A model generated the notes under the pieces. The model was given only the letters and a program-made list of their open reading frames with translations, was not told the DNA's origin and searched no databases. Position numbers and translations under genes: made by a program. Positions 22,660 through 35,824 of a DNA stretch of 64,000 nucleotides are shown piece by piece. The stretch covers positions 68,109,597 to 68,173,596 of the forward strand of contig CM037590.1 in NCBI GenBank assembly GCA_021018995.1, in the 5' to 3' direction. Source of the DNA: Chloranthus sessilifolius (lineage: Eukaryota; Streptophyta; Magnoliopsida; Chloranthales; Chloranthaceae). Every line of letters begins with the position of its first letter. Positions within the stretch are counted from its first letter, which is position 1.

Positions 22660-23130
22660 TCAGTCGATTAATCGAACTCTAAAATCGATTAATCGAATCT
22701 GATTCGATTAATCGATTTCCAAAATCGATGAATCGAAAGTCAATATCGATTAATCGATTCTCAAATCGATTAATCGAGATTCCCATTCGATTAATCGAAA
22801 CCCAATTCGATTAATCAAAATTCCCTACCTATCATGTCGATTCTCAATTCGAGTGATCGAATTTCCAAAATCGATTAATTGACCCCAAATCGATTAATCG
22901 AAATTCTAAATCGATTAATCGAATTCCCATTTCGATTAGTCGATTTCTCCAAACTATTTTCTTTCCTCCGGAGTTCATAGAGTTCGATGATTAATCGATA
23001 TTCAAATCGATTAATCGAAATCAAAAAGTCGATTAATCAAACTTCGATTCGATTAATCGAACTCGTTCCTTGACTTTTCAACTTCTTGGCGAATTTGATT
23101 AATCGAATCTCAATTTCGATTAATCGAAAT
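22660..23130. repeat. TCGATTAATCGA palindrome array
   Basis: At least eleven exact copies of CGATTAATCG and about eight one- or two-base variants within 470 bp, usually 20-40 bp apart, with unrelated spacers. It lies inside the solo LTR. Confidence 0.9.
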
Positions 23131-24148
23131 CGCTGATCAAATTTCTTTGAGTTTCTTCCCAACCTTTTTCCACTCTTTTTCCTCTATTTTTCTAAACCAT
23201 TATCCTATAATTTAAACCATTTTTAACTACAATTTACCCTCTACAACCTATGCATTTTATTCACAAAAATTTACCTTTAATAAATCTCAAATTGATTAAA
23301 TCAAGTGGTTGGAAGGCTAGGGTTTCCAGCTTTGGCTTGAACGGATTCTTTGCGTTGAATCGACCTCTTTAATGCTTGAATCCCCCTTCCAATCACCCAC
23401 AATAACTCCTTGCTTAATCACCCTCTTTACTCCTCTCTCTCTCTCTTCTTTAGTTCTCTCTCAACAACCAAATATCTATTTTAGGGTTATTAAACCCTTT
23501 TATTTCCCCTCTAGCTTGTGTGTTGAGCACATGCACCGCGATAGGTGTATGCGACTTCAGATTTACAACACACACCACATAGACATTCAATTTATCACAT
23601 CTCATCCGTTCATCACACCCCATGCTAACTATTGGACTTCTATTTGGTCAAACCTATGACCGATCGGGTACGGATCCCGAGGTCACAGTTTAGCATGATT
23701 TTTCGGCTATTACAAATATCTTTTAAAAATTTCAAATATAAGGGTTTTGTAAGATAGATGAAGAGATAGCAGAGAAATGTGGGTTTAGATTTCTTCTCCT
23801 TCCCTAGAATCGGGCTTTGCCATGAGAAACCTATCTCAAAATCGGATATCCTCTCCAAAGAAGACCTAGAAAAGGAAAACGAACTCAAGCAACCTTCGAA
23901 GAGTTCCGTTAATGGCGGAACCGAAATCCGAGCCAAAATCACTAGCAACAAAAAACAAAGATAAAGATTTGAGATAGGTAATTGTCCCTTCTCTACCTAT
24001 TATTTTAAAGTCTCAGCCCCGCCCTCCACTTATTTTTCTCGAAGAAATCGCCGGCAGAGATGAATCTGACCATGATTTTAAATTAATTTGAGATGCATTT
24101 AACCTTGAGATTGTATAGAAGAATTTTTTTATTTTAGTTATAGTTTAT

Positions 24149-24534
24149 ATGGGATGTTAGGCTAGTGCATCATTGAAAGTCTGCTACTCATTATCTTTGT
24201 ACATGTGTTTCTCATCGTATCCAATCTTTATATGATCTCGTGAATGACTATCATGATGTGTCCAAATCTATGAGTTGTGCTCTCCACTATTATTCTTTCT
24301 TTTTCATGGCTAACATCGGAGATCTTTGATCGGGGCGGTATATGGGATGTTAGGTTAGTGCATCATTGAAAGTCTACTACTCATTATCTTTGTACATGTG
24401 TTTCTCATCGTATCCAATCTTTATATGATCTCGTGAATGACTATCATGATGTGTCCAAATCTATGAGTTGTGCTCTCCACTATTATTCTTTCTTTTTCAT
24501 GGCTAACATCGGAGATCTTTGATCGGGGCGGTAT
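24149..24534. repeat. 193-bp tandem duplication inside unit 3
   Basis: 24149-24341 and 24342-24534 are nearly identical. Other units have the segment once, so the duplication is recent. Confidence 0.88.
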
Positions 24535-25655
24535 ATAATTGAATTGCAGGTGTGAATCTTTTAAGTGAGATATGTTCCAATTATGGACAACCACTTGGAT
24601 TGTTTAAATTGCCACATAATATAACAGTGCATTACTCTTTAACAGTGTAAGATGAAACAACTATTTTAATGAGGCAAGATCATTTAAAAGTTTTTTTTAG
24701 TTCACGTCGTAATGCCAAGACGACTCCGTCGTTTCCCCAGTATCGAATCTTCCATTTTGGCCGTTTTGATCAACCACTTTTTTCAAAATTTGATGGTTTA
24801 AGATTATGTAAACTAGTTGGGGCCTCAATGACAGTATGACACGTAAAATTTCGTTAACTTTAGTCTCGCACATCATCCCTAATAGAGTTGAAAACTAACA
24901 ACCATTAATGGCGAATGTCAAATTTTTACAAGGTTTCAAAAATATTATAGAAGTTGTTCTTTTCGGTGTAATATAAAAAAGTAGCAAAAAGTAGATTTTA
25001 CAATGAGATATTTCAGTGAAAAGAACAAGCATTTTACACCTAAATTTTGCATGTAATCCAGTCTTCAAAAAAATGCATGCAAAGTTTATATTACGAGGCA
25101 TAAAATGTTGTGAAACAAACGTCCCCATTTAAAGTTGGTTTCGATCCGAACTGGGTCGCATCGGTTCGGTTCAGTGTTGGTTTTCAGTCGGTTTCTATCT
25201 GATTCAGGCCTGTTTGGGAGGCCTGATTTTTGATTTTAATTTACAACACTAATTATAACTAACAGGAGTGAAGCCAAGATTTTCATCATGGAGGAATAAG
25301 TGACGGCCAACAAAAGTTGTCAATAATTGTTTTACTTGATTTCTTTGGTGCGAAAGATTCGAATAAAAAATGATCCCCGTCATCAGATTTAAAGCAATCA
25401 AATACTATTTAAAATTAATAGCTACCATGTAAATCTAGAATACCATTAATTCTAGATGGCATTTGACCATTTGAATTAGATAATGAAGATTGTCTTTTCA
25501 TGCAATCTTTTGCACTATTCATCTAAAGATTAAGGATGTCAAATCAAACAAAACACATGATCTCGCATTACACACATCCCAAAATGTGATCCGACCATTA
25601 CGACTATCATAGATCCGATCAGGTAACTAATATCAATCTAAACTTGAAGGAATTT

Positions 25656-25869
25656 TTATTTATTATTTATCATTTATTTTTTTAGGATGTCATACTGTAT
25701 AGACAACCCAGATGTAGTGCTTGAGAAAACTATCATGCAAAGAGAATTTATTTTTAACACAACACTCTGGGATGGGGACCGGCACATAATGCATGCGTGG
25801 GGTTTAAAATCCACGACTTGTTGCTTCCACAAGGGAAAAGGATACCAGTTGAGCTATTGTTCAACCGAT
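25656..25869 (-). mobile_element. SINE, copy in unit 4
   Basis: Same SINE with exact target duplications at 25640-25655 and 25870-25885. A short deletion affects the middle. Confidence 0.82.
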
Positions 25870-26331
25870 AAACTTGAAGGAATTTCGGTAACATATTTCG
25901 TGCTTAATTTTTTAAGAGAAATATTAATAAAAAACTTTAAAAGTTTAGGTTGCAGGCATACTGAGTTGATATTACTTACCTACCAAGTAATTTACTTGGT
26001 AGATGCGTCTTTTCAATGGCTTTGTGGACCACATGGTGCTAAAATGGGGCCACTTATAGATAATGTTTGCTTGTTGTAAAGGGCTGATTACAAGCATTCT
26101 TGTGTTTCTTACGCCAACAGTCGAAAAAAATGCGAAGTATGTTGTTTGGTTGGAAGTAAAGTTGCCATGTAAAGCCTTGTTACTTTTTGCAGGTAATTTT
26201 TTAGCCTTACAAGGCCCTTGCCTCGGAATCCAAGTATTTTACAGTCAAAAGCACCAACGGCTAGAAAATAGTCTGATTTTTTACTGCCATCTCCAGACTT
26301 GTTCTCCCAGAAATTGTAGCTCTTTTCATAT

Positions 26332-26592
26332 AGGGCACTTTAGAAAAACAACCTTAAATAAAAAATGTTTTAGCAAAAAATCCAGAACTTAAATGTTTTA
26401 AAAAAAAAAATGATTTCATGGTTTTTTGAAGTACTAAGATCCGTGAAAGCATTGTTTTTTAATGAGGATATGAGATCTCACGGATCTCAAAACTTCAAAA
26501 AATCATGTAAGCATTGTTTTTTTTTAAATGTTTAAGTTCTGGATTTTTTGCTAAAGCGTTTGTTTTTTAAGGTTGTTTTTCTAATTTTCCCT
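26332..26592. mobile_element. Foldback MITE in unit 4
   Basis: A 261-bp insert absent from the other units. The ends are inverted over about 70 bp (AGGGCACTTTAGAAAAACAACC against AGGGAAAATTAGAAAAACAACC). The interior also pairs (ATCCGTGA/TCACGGAT), so almost the whole element forms one hairpin. It is flanked by TTCATAT and TCCATAT. The superfamily is uncertain. Confidence 0.8.
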
Positions 26593-28175
26593 TCCATATA
26601 TTCTTCATCCTTATTAACTCACCTTTCTTCTCTACCACCCACAAATATCTTTTAAAAATACCAAATATAAGGGTTTTGTAAGATAGATGAAGAGATAGCA
26701 AAGAAATGTGGGTATCGATTTCTTTTGCTTCTCCAGAATCGGGCTTTGTTATGGGAAACCCATCTCAAAATCGGATATCCTCTCCACAGAAGACCTAGAA
26801 AATTAAAGCGAGCTCGAGCAACCTTCGAAGATCTCTGTTAATGGCGGAACCGAAATCTGAGCGAAAATCTCTAGCAACAAAAAACAAAGATAAATATTTG
26901 AGATAGGAAATTGTCAGTTTTCTTCCTATTTTACAGTCTCAGCCTTGCCCTCCACTTATGTTTCTCGAAGAAATCACCGGAAGAGACGAATCCGACCATG
27001 ATTTTAAATTAATTTGAGATGCATTTAACCTTGAGATTGTATGGAAGAATTTTTTTATTTTAGTTATAGTTTATATGGGATATTAGGCTAGTACATCATT
27101 GAAAGTGTACTACTCATTGTCTTTGTACATGTGTTTCTCATCGTATCCAATCTTTATGATGATCTCGTGAATGACTATCATGATGTGTCCAAATCTAAGA
27201 ACTGTGCTCTCTACTATTCTTCTTCTTTTTTAATGGCTAACATTGGAGATCTTTGATTGGGGTGGTATATAATTGAATTGCAGGTGTGATTCTTTTAAGT
27301 GAGATATGTTCCAATTATGAGCAACCACTTGGACTGTTTAAATTGTCACATGGTATAACAGTGGAGTACTCTTTAATGGTGTAAGATGAAAGAACTATTT
27401 TAATGAGGCAAGATCATTTAAAAGGTTGTTTTAGTTCCTGCCGTATCGCCGAGACGTCTCCGTTGTTCCCCCAGTATCGGATCTTCCATTTTGGCCATTT
27501 TCATCAACCACATTTTTCAAAATTTGATGGTTTAAGAATATGTAAACTAGTTGGGGCCTCAATGACAATACGACACATAAAATTTCGTTAACATCAGCCT
27601 TGCACATCATGCCTGATAGAGTTGAAAACAAGCAAGGGTTAATGGAAAATGCCAAATTTTTAAAAGGTTTCAAAAATATTATAGAAGTTGTTCTTTTTTG
27701 TGTATTATGAAAATGTAGCTAAAAGTAGATTTTACAATGCGATATTGCGGTGAAAAGAACAAGCATTTTACACCAAAATTTTACATGCAATATGAATTTT
27801 GCATGTAATCCAGTCATAAAAAAAAAAAAATGCAAGGTTTATATTACGAGGTGCTCGTTTCCAGTTGGTTTCGATCCAAGCTGTGTCGCATAAGTTCGGT
27901 TCAATGTCAATTTTAATTTGGTTTCGATCTGATTCGGGCCAGCTCGGGTTGTCTGATTTTTGATTTTAATTTACAACCCTAATTATAACTAACAGGGTGA
28001 AGCTAGGATTTTCGTCATGTAGAAATAAGTGACGGTCAACAGAAATTGTTGACAATTTTTTTACTTGATTTCTTTTGTTGAAAGATTGGAATAAAAAATG
28101 AACCCTATCATCAGATATGGAGCAATCAAATACTATTTAAAATTAATAGCTACCATTTAAATCTAGAATACCATT

Positions 28176-29110
28176 CGCCATCGATTATATAAAAAAATAA
28201 AAAAAAAAAATAAAATTATGTAATCGATGACGATCAGATCGAGTCGATGACGAGTCAAGTCATTATCGATAAAAAAAAAAAAAATTAAATATTTTTTTAT
28301 TTATTTTTATTATTATTATTATTTTTTTTTTATGTAATCGATGACGATTAAAGATGTAGCCATCGATTTCTAATGTAATCGCCATCGATTACATAAAAAA
28401 AAATAAAAAAATTTCGATGATTTACTCAAGATAGAAGTGCATCGACTTGCATGTAATCGTCATCGATTACATAATTTTTATTTATTATTATTATTATTAT
28501 TTTTTTATATAATCGATATGATCTGAGTGATGACGACTTTTGTATGTAGCTGATGACGACTCTTAAAATGATCGCATCGATTATGTATGTAGTCGATATC
28601 GATCAGGTAATAGAGTCGATCGCCTTTTTCTCATATCTATCTTTGAACTATCGATTTTAAATTCAAATCGCATTTAGATTTGGGTTTATCCAAATAGCAG
28701 CTCATAATAGTTTGGATCGGAATAAATCTCATTTCACATTGCGTAAACATAGAAAAATGCAAATATTTAAAATTTTAAATTATATAGGTGTATCATCTTC
28801 TTCCTTATTCTAATCTGCTACAGTCTTTGACGAAAAAGGTGTATTTGGGTGGATCCAAATAGCAGATCGGAATAGTTTGGATTGAGGAGAAGACGCCGTC
28901 ACCTTTGCCACCTCTAACTTTTAAAAACTGTACCAGATTAAAATGAGGAAGAAGATGATGTTTTTGTGCGTTAAAGAAAGGGGGTAATTTGGGCATTTTG
29001 CTAACCTAAGGGTCGGCTAGGCTTGGAGCTGGTTGGTTTGGGTAAAGGTGAAACTACAGGGCTTCTGACGTAAAAGGCGTATCTGACAGGGCCGATCAGG
29101 TAAATTTCCC
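28176..29110. repeat. AT-rich insert in unit 5 with ATCGATTACAT array
   Basis: Breaks unit 5 and replaces about 20 bp of it. Its first 450 bp contain repeated ATGTAATCGATGACGA and the inverse ATCGTCATCGATTACAT between A- and T-rich runs. The rest includes two related copies of a segment beginning GGGT..ATCCAAATAGCAG. No coding sequence. Confidence 0.6.
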
Positions 29111-29300
29111 TTTTGAATTAGATAATGAAGATTGTCTTTAAATCCAATCTTTTGCACTATTCATCTAAAGAATAAAGATGTCAAATCAAATAGGACACAT
29201 GATGATTTCAGATTACACATATCCCAAAATGTGATATGAGCAGTAAGAGTATTATAGATCCGACTTGGTAACTAATATCAATCCAAACTTGAAGGAATTT

Positions 29301-29506
29301 TAATTTTAATTTATTATTATTATTATTATTATTTTAATTATAAGTAGCCCAAATGTAGTGCCTGTAGAAACTTACATGCAAAGAGAATATATTTTTAACA
29401 CAACACTCTGGGATGGGGACTGACAAACAAGGCGGGAGCAGGCGTGGGGTTTAAAATCCACGACTAGTTGCTTCCGCAAGGGAAGTTGAGCTATTGTTCA
29501 TCCGAT
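29301..29506 (-). mobile_element. SINE, copy in unit 5
   Basis: Same SINE with target duplications at 29285-29300 and 29507-29522 (one mismatch). The tail is rich in ATT repeats. Confidence 0.8.
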
Positions 29507-31487
29507 ATACTTGAAGGAATTTGGGTAACACATTTCGTGCTTAATTTTTTAAGAAAAGTATTAATAAAAAACCTCAAAAGTTTAGGTTGGGGGTTTACTT
29601 GGTTGATATTACTTCCCTACCATGTCATTTACATGGTAGAGGCGTCTTTTCAGTGTCTTTTCAGTGTATTTGTTGTAAAGGGCTGATATTTCAAGCATTC
29701 TTGTATTTTTTAGGCCAACTGTAAAAAAAAAAAAAATGCAAAGTATGGTATTTGGTTGGAAGTAAAGTTACCGTGTAAAGCGTTGTTACTTTTTTAAGGT
29801 AAGTTTTTTTGCCTTACAAGGCTCTTGCCTCAGAAGTTGATTATTTTACAGGAAAAACCCCAACGGCTATAAAACAGTGTGATTTTTTACTTGCATCTCC
29901 AGACTCTCTCTCCCCAAAATTGTAGCCCTTTTCATATCTTCTTCTTCCTCGTTAACTATCCTTTCTTCTCTAGCACCCACAAATTATCTTTTAAAAATCC
30001 CAAATATAAGGGTTGTGTGAGATGCAGAGATAGCAGAGAAATGTGGGTTTCGATTTCTTCTCCTTCTCCAGAATCAGGCTTTGCCATGGGAAACCCATCT
30101 CAAAATCAAATATCCTCTCCACAGAGGACCTAGAAAATGAAAACGAACTCGAGCGACCTTCGAAGAGCTCCGTTAATGGCGGATCCGAAATCTGAGCCAA
30201 AACCACTAGCAACAAATAATGAAGATAAAGATTTGAGATAGGTAATTGTCCCTTTTCTTCCTATTTTACAGTCTCAGCACCGCCCTCCACTTATTTTACT
30301 CGAAGAAATTGCCGGCAGAGACGAATCCGACCATGATTTTAAATTAATTTGAGATGCATTTAACCTTGAGATTGTATAGAAGAATTTTTTTATTTTAGTT
30401 ATGGTTTGTATGGGATGTTAGACTAGTACATCATAAAGTGTACTACTCATTATCTTTGTAAATGTGTTTCTCATCGTATCCAATCATTATGATGATCTCG
30501 TGAATGACTATCATGATGTGTCCAAATCTATGAATTGTGCACTCTACTATTCTTCTTTTTTAATGGCTAACATTGGAGATCTTTGATCGGGGTGTTATAT
30601 AATTGAATTACAGGTGCGATTCTTTTACGTGAGATATGTTCCAATCATGGACAATCACTTGGATTGTTTATATTGCCACATGGTATAACAGTGCAGTACT
30701 CTTTATTGCTGTAAGATGAAACAACTATTTTAATGAGGCAAGATCATTTAAAAGGTTGTTTTAGTTCATGTTGTATCGCCGAGACATCTCCGCCGTTCCC
30801 CCAGTATCGGATCTTCCATTTTGGTTGTTTTCATCAATCACGTTTTTTAAAATTTGATGGTCTAAGATTACGCGAACTAGTTGGGGCCTTGATGAAATGC
30901 GACACGTAAAATTTCGTTAACATTAGAGTTGCACATCATGACTAATAGAGTTGAAAATTAGAACCGGTTAATGGCGAATGTCAAAATTTTTACAACGTTT
31001 CAAAAATATTATTGAAGTTGTTTTTTTAGGTGTAATATGAAAAAGTTGCAAAAAGTAGATTTTACAATGAGATATTGCGGTGAAAAGAACAAGCATTTTA
31101 CACCAAAATTTTACATGCAATCGGAGTTTTGCAAGTAATCCAGTCATCAAAAAAATGCATGCAAAGTTTATATTACGAGGTAGAAAATGCTGTGAAACGA
31201 ACGTGCCGGTTTTTAGTCGGTTTTGATTTGAGCTGGGTCGCATAGGTTCGGTTCAGTGTCGGTTTTCAATCAGTTTCTATCTGATTTGGGCCAGTTTGGG
31301 AGGCCTGGTTTTCGATTTTAATTTTCAACCCTAATTATAACTAACAAGAGTGAAGCAAGGATTTTCGTCATGGAGGAATAAGTGACGGTCAACAAAAATT
31401 GGCAATAATTGTTTTACTTGATTCGAGCATTACGAGTATCATAGATCCGATCAGGTAACTAATATCAATCCAAACTTGAACGAATTT

Positions 31488-31711
31488 TAATATTTATTTA
31501 TTATTAATGATTTCTTTTTTTGGATGTCATACTGTATAGACAACTCAGATGTAGTGCCTGTGAAACTTGCATGCAAAGAGAATTTATTTTTAACACAACT
31601 CTCTGGGATGGGGACTGGGACACAAGGTGGGAGCAGGCGTGGGATTTAAATTCCACGACTTGTTGCTTCCACAAGGGAAAATGATACTAGATGAGCTATT
31701 GTTCAACCCAT
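31488..31711 (-). mobile_element. SINE, copy in unit 6
   Basis: Same SINE with target duplications at 31472-31487 (one mismatch) and 31712-31727. Confidence 0.8.
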
Positions 31712-32014
31712 AAACTTGAAGGAATTTGGGTAACACATTTCGTGCTTAATTTTTTAAGAAAAATATTAATAAAAAACCTTAAAAGTTTAGGTTAGGGGTT
31801 TACCTAGTTTATATTACTTACCTACCATGTAATTTATATGGCAGAGGTGTCTTTTCGATGGCTTTGTGAACCACGTGGCCCTAAAATGGTGCCACTTATA
31901 AGGCACGCCAACTGTCGAAAAAATGCAAAGTATGTTGTTTGGTTGGAAGTAAAGTTGCTGTGTAAAGCACTACAATTTTTGGCATGTAATTTTTTGCCTT
32001 ACAAGGCCCTTGCT

Positions 32015-32789
32015 GTTGTGATTTTAATTGAGTTTTACTCGCAAGCATATGAATCGAGGAGTAATCAGTGGGTGCAGAGTACGAGATTGTTCCCATAAGA
32101 ATTAAAGAGAAAATTAAATGGAGGAAACAACAATTAATCACAAGAATAACCATAGATTGAAAGCAATATTTATCTAGTTTATTGATTTTTGAGAGAGTGA
32201 AATTTTTTTGGGACTAGGCAATGAAATGGAATTTAACAGATATTAAAGAGTGATGATTAGGACACTAATTCCTCCCATCATTGATTTATTATTTACAAAA
32301 TACAGATCTACTGGTTGAGATGTAATATTATCGCAAGATGCACCACACATAAATACTGAACCCAATCATATATTTACGGAGGATTTAAAACAATTAATCC
32401 ACTAAATCCTCCCATATGCTCTTCCTACAACCGCAAAATAGATGGAGTCAAATATTTAGCGTAAAAGGGATCTCTAATGACGGTAAATTAAAGCTACAAA
32501 TGCAAGCAATGAAGATCCTAGTGTAAATTCCACACTGTGGATCTAAAGATCATGGGGATGCATGATTAGCACCCATATCTTAGATAACAATCAGAATTCC
32601 TAACATCGGCAAGAGTATTACAAAAGGAACCCAGAGTAAAATCACCATTGCAGATCTAAGATCATGGGGATGCATGATTAGTACCCATGAATGCATGATT
32701 AGCACCCATATCTTAGATAGCAATCGAATTTTATAACATCGATAATGAAATATTACAATCATAGATCTATATTATTTTAAATGAATACT
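32015..32789 (+). mobile_element. Truncated copy of an unclassified 1.25-kb element
   Basis: Begins GTTGTGATTTTAATTGAG and is related along its length to the reverse complement of 46811-48064. It is cut off by the Tat/Ogre LTR at 32790, so it predates that insertion. It includes a partial internal duplication (about 32531-32620 against 32650-32740). Confidence 0.7.
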
Positions 32790-33507
32790 TGTGCAACCGT
32801 GAAATTTTTGACGATCCCGTCGCGATGATGCGCTCTCTAATAAACATTTAGAGTTACCACCAGAGGCTTTTGGTGTCCCGGGAAACCTAGATCAATTTTA
32901 TAAGCACCGAAGTACCATAAATATGACTCTGAATCCGGTTTACGCTAAAGGCTCTTGGGTAGGGGCTTCAATTATCGATTAGGAAGGTGTTAGGCACCCG
33001 ATCGACCCGCTTAATGCGGTCTCTACTTATGACTAAAATAAAAATAATATAAAAGAAAAGAAAAGTCCTTCCTCTTGCCCAAAGGGACTTAAAATCCTAT
33101 TTGTGCCCCTCCGTTCCTACCGAAAATTCGGCGGCGTAACGACATAAATGAGTGGATGGAGGAAGGATCGAGAAGGTAGAGGAATAGAGGGGAGAGCTGG
33201 AGCTCCCGGGCCCTTGTTGCACCGTTGTGGAGCCTTGCGTGGGCTTGCTTCGGTGAGCTTTTGAAGGCTTGTATGGTGAGAAATGGAGTTCTAACTCCTA
33301 AGGCTTGATAACTAAGAGGTAGAGAGGGAAGGCTATGGGGTAACACACACCTAACTTAGAGCTTTTTGGTGAAATGCTAAGGTCTAAGGAAGTTTTAAAG
33401 TTCTGAAATTTGTATGAGAATGGTGCACTAGAGGAGAGAGAGAAGGGATTCCTTAATCTCTTAATTGTAAATTTTTTTAAGCCTTTGTAAAAGGAGGGGT
33501 GCCTCTC

Positions 33508-33517
33508 TATTTATAGG
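33508..33517 (-). promoter_or_regulatory. Tat/Ogre LTR TATA box, left copy
   Basis: Reads CTATAAATAG on the - strand and is conserved at 55501-55510 in the right copy. It would drive the genomic RNA toward the primer site. Confidence 0.65.
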
Positions 33518-33796
33518 AGAAAGAGAGGTTATGAGGGTGCTTAGAGGCTAATTTGGATTAACAATTAGGTAATGGGCAATCTAAGGCTTCCTAGGGTGTT
33601 TGGAGCCTTAAAAAGTGTGAAGAGTTGCTCCAATGGTGGATGATAAGGTAGGGCTTTAAACCACTTAAGAAGTTACATATAGATAGAAAATGGGTACAAC
33701 AAAACTATCAAATATACCCCAAACGTCAAGATGGTCAACAAGTCTAGCCTCAATCTCGAAATTTGAGGCAAAGAACCAAGGTTACTATTCATAAGC

Positions 33797-33919
33797 CTGG
33801 CACAACTAATAGTTGCGCCAGACTTAGAAATAGTAAAACAATGTTCCTACAGTGCCTGGAAGTTGGCTCGTTGAGGTGAGGTCCACCTTTATAATTGGCA
33901 CAATTATTAGTTACGCCAA
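33797..33919. promoter_or_regulatory. Palindrome pair upstream of LTR promoter, left
   Basis: Two 25-bp near-palindromes (33797-33821 and 33895-33919; arms CTGGCRCAACTA and TAGTTGCGCCAG around one central base), centres 98 bp apart, 280-400 bp upstream of the - strand TATA box. Confidence 0.85.
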
Positions 33920-35824
33920 AACCCTAGGGGGGCTCAACAATATTTATCATTTTGCCCTTCGATTTCGGAATGCGATATCTTCTCGCACACAACTCCGATT
34001 GGGGTGATTCTTGGCTTGTTGGAAAGCTGAGGACTTCTACTTTTTAATGGTATGAGATTTGATTATAGTAAAAAGTCACAGCTAGTCCTAGTGCATCACT
34101 CTTCATCCATTACTCGGAAAAGGGCAGGGATGGGTTTCTAAGGGTTTGAGAAGGTTCCTAAGGGATTTAGGGTGATTCCTAAGGGTTTTGAATGGATCCT
34201 AAGGTTTCAGAAAAGTTCCTAAGGGTTCCATACATGCTATCAAAAGCTCGGAGATGCGCCTCTCTCGAAATGTGTCTCGATCGGGCCTTGGGCCAAATTT
34301 GGGTGTCTATAGATGCCCCTCTTTGGTATCTGATCACTAATGATCGAGTGCCAAAGAGACATCCAAAGAGGCCCAAGGCATTATTGATGGGTCTGCTGCA
34401 TTCAGAACGACCTTCATATCAGATGAGTAACAAAAGCCCAGTATGTCGGGAAAAATGGTCGTTTCTTAAGGTAATCGGTCCCCAAGCGCTTAGCGACATT
34501 ACAAGACAAGGGGTTAGCGACATTACTGGACATAATCGAGTTGAAAAATGAGTTGCGAAAGCTCAATAGCTAGAAAAAATGGTCGCCTCTCGAGATGTTT
34601 TGAAGGAGTTTGATGTTCAAGATTCATTCTGAATACAACAACTTCGTAACTTAGGAGGGTGATCGACCCACATTCAAAGATAGGCGTAAAACAAGTATAC
34701 AAGGTTCCACAATTTGTGTCCAATCATTTGAGGCATTGACCGCCTCATCTGACTGGTCACAGGTGTCCTTGCTTGAAGCAGAGTTCGAGGTCTTTGGGCG
34801 AACCCATTGATCCTGAAGTTTATTTTAGCACGACTACTCGAGTAGAGCGAACATATGTCACAACTCTTTTTGAGAGTATGTGCTACTTTTCCAATGTGCC
34901 CCGGATCATCATGACCCAGAGTATCCAACCTCAAATGACACAGAATAGATCCGGCCAAAATCAGGTACCCCCCGAAGGGGACACCTAATCTTGGTCTCTG
35001 CCGATAATGGTCCTATAAATCATTTAATTATGCATAAACATTCACTCATTAGGGGCGATAAGCAACAAAGGTGATAAAAGTCTCAACCTAGATCCCGTCT
35101 GGGTATGATTTACGAGAATAAATGACCATCTTACGGATACCCAGATGCATGGCGTACACTTTACAGGGATATCGTGCCAATACAGGTTTTAAGATTGTGA
35201 AAATAAGGGAAATGAACCCTTCTGCATGCATGTTTATACATAGTTTGATTGACATGTAGTTTCATTTTTAATAGGTTGGTTTCAACCAATGATTGACCTT
35301 TTTCATAATGGAGTTTCCCGGACCTCAAACCCCGTAGGGCGCACGCCTGGATAGTGCAAACCAAAAGTCCACACCTCCAAAATAGCTCGTGATGAATATG
35401 AAGTTAGACACTCATGTTCCTATGAATCCAAAGACAGAGCGCTTAGCTCAAAAATTTAGCAGTGGAGTCGACCCTGGCCGAAATATTGATCGTCTGACCG
35501 AGATTGACATCGTTGCCTCTACTTCGAAGTAGGATCCAAAAATCTAAGGCGAACCTTAGACTTAGGGCATTCATATAGCACAACTGTATTCCCGATAAAA
35601 TATTGACATTTAACCGCATCGGAACACGTATCTGCATAGCTGTGCATCCAATCATACGAGGCATAGACCGCCTCATTTAATTGGTCACGGGTGTCCCTGC
35701 TTGAAGTAGGGTTTGAGGTGTATGGGCGAACCCATTGATCCCGAAACTTATTTAGCATGATTACCCGAGTGGAGCGAATAGATGTTGCAACACTTTTTGG
35801 GAGTACGTGCGGCCTTTTTAAAAC

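Larger units (their letters stand above)
21181..23714 (-). mobile_element. Solo LTR of a Tekay-like element
   Basis: A 2534-bp segment starting TGTGACAGCC and ending GGCTATTACA, interrupting unit 3 and flanked by a 5-bp duplication AATAT (21176-21180, 23715-23719). There is no primer site, polypurine tract or coding region, so it is a solo LTR left by recombination between the two LTRs. Orientation is inferred as - from the shared layout with the LTR at 10616-13601: leader with AACCCTA motifs, palindrome array, then acidic micro-exon near the end. Confidence 0.85.
15358..32013. repeat. Tandem array of a 2.3-2.7 kb unit, about six copies
   Basis: Successive copies share their whole length, joined at AATTATAACTAACAGG. 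Approximate units: 1, 15358-17691 (both ends lost); 2, 18992-20441 (right part lost); 3, 20442-25250 (left part lost, solo LTR inserted); 4, 25251-27980 (MITE inserted); 5, 27981-31332 (0.9-kb insert); 6, 31333-32013 (right part lost). Each unit contains a SINE where that part remains, a promoter-like segment with a conserved ATGGGAAACC and ATGGCGGAACCG, and an AT-rich half. Units 2 and 3 are the most alike, so amplification was stepwise. Confidence 0.88.

Noticed and set aside
22660-23130. CRISPR-like array of short repeats
   Set aside because: Repeats are 10-12 bp palindromes with uneven spacers in a plant LTR; no cas genes and no CRISPR architecture.
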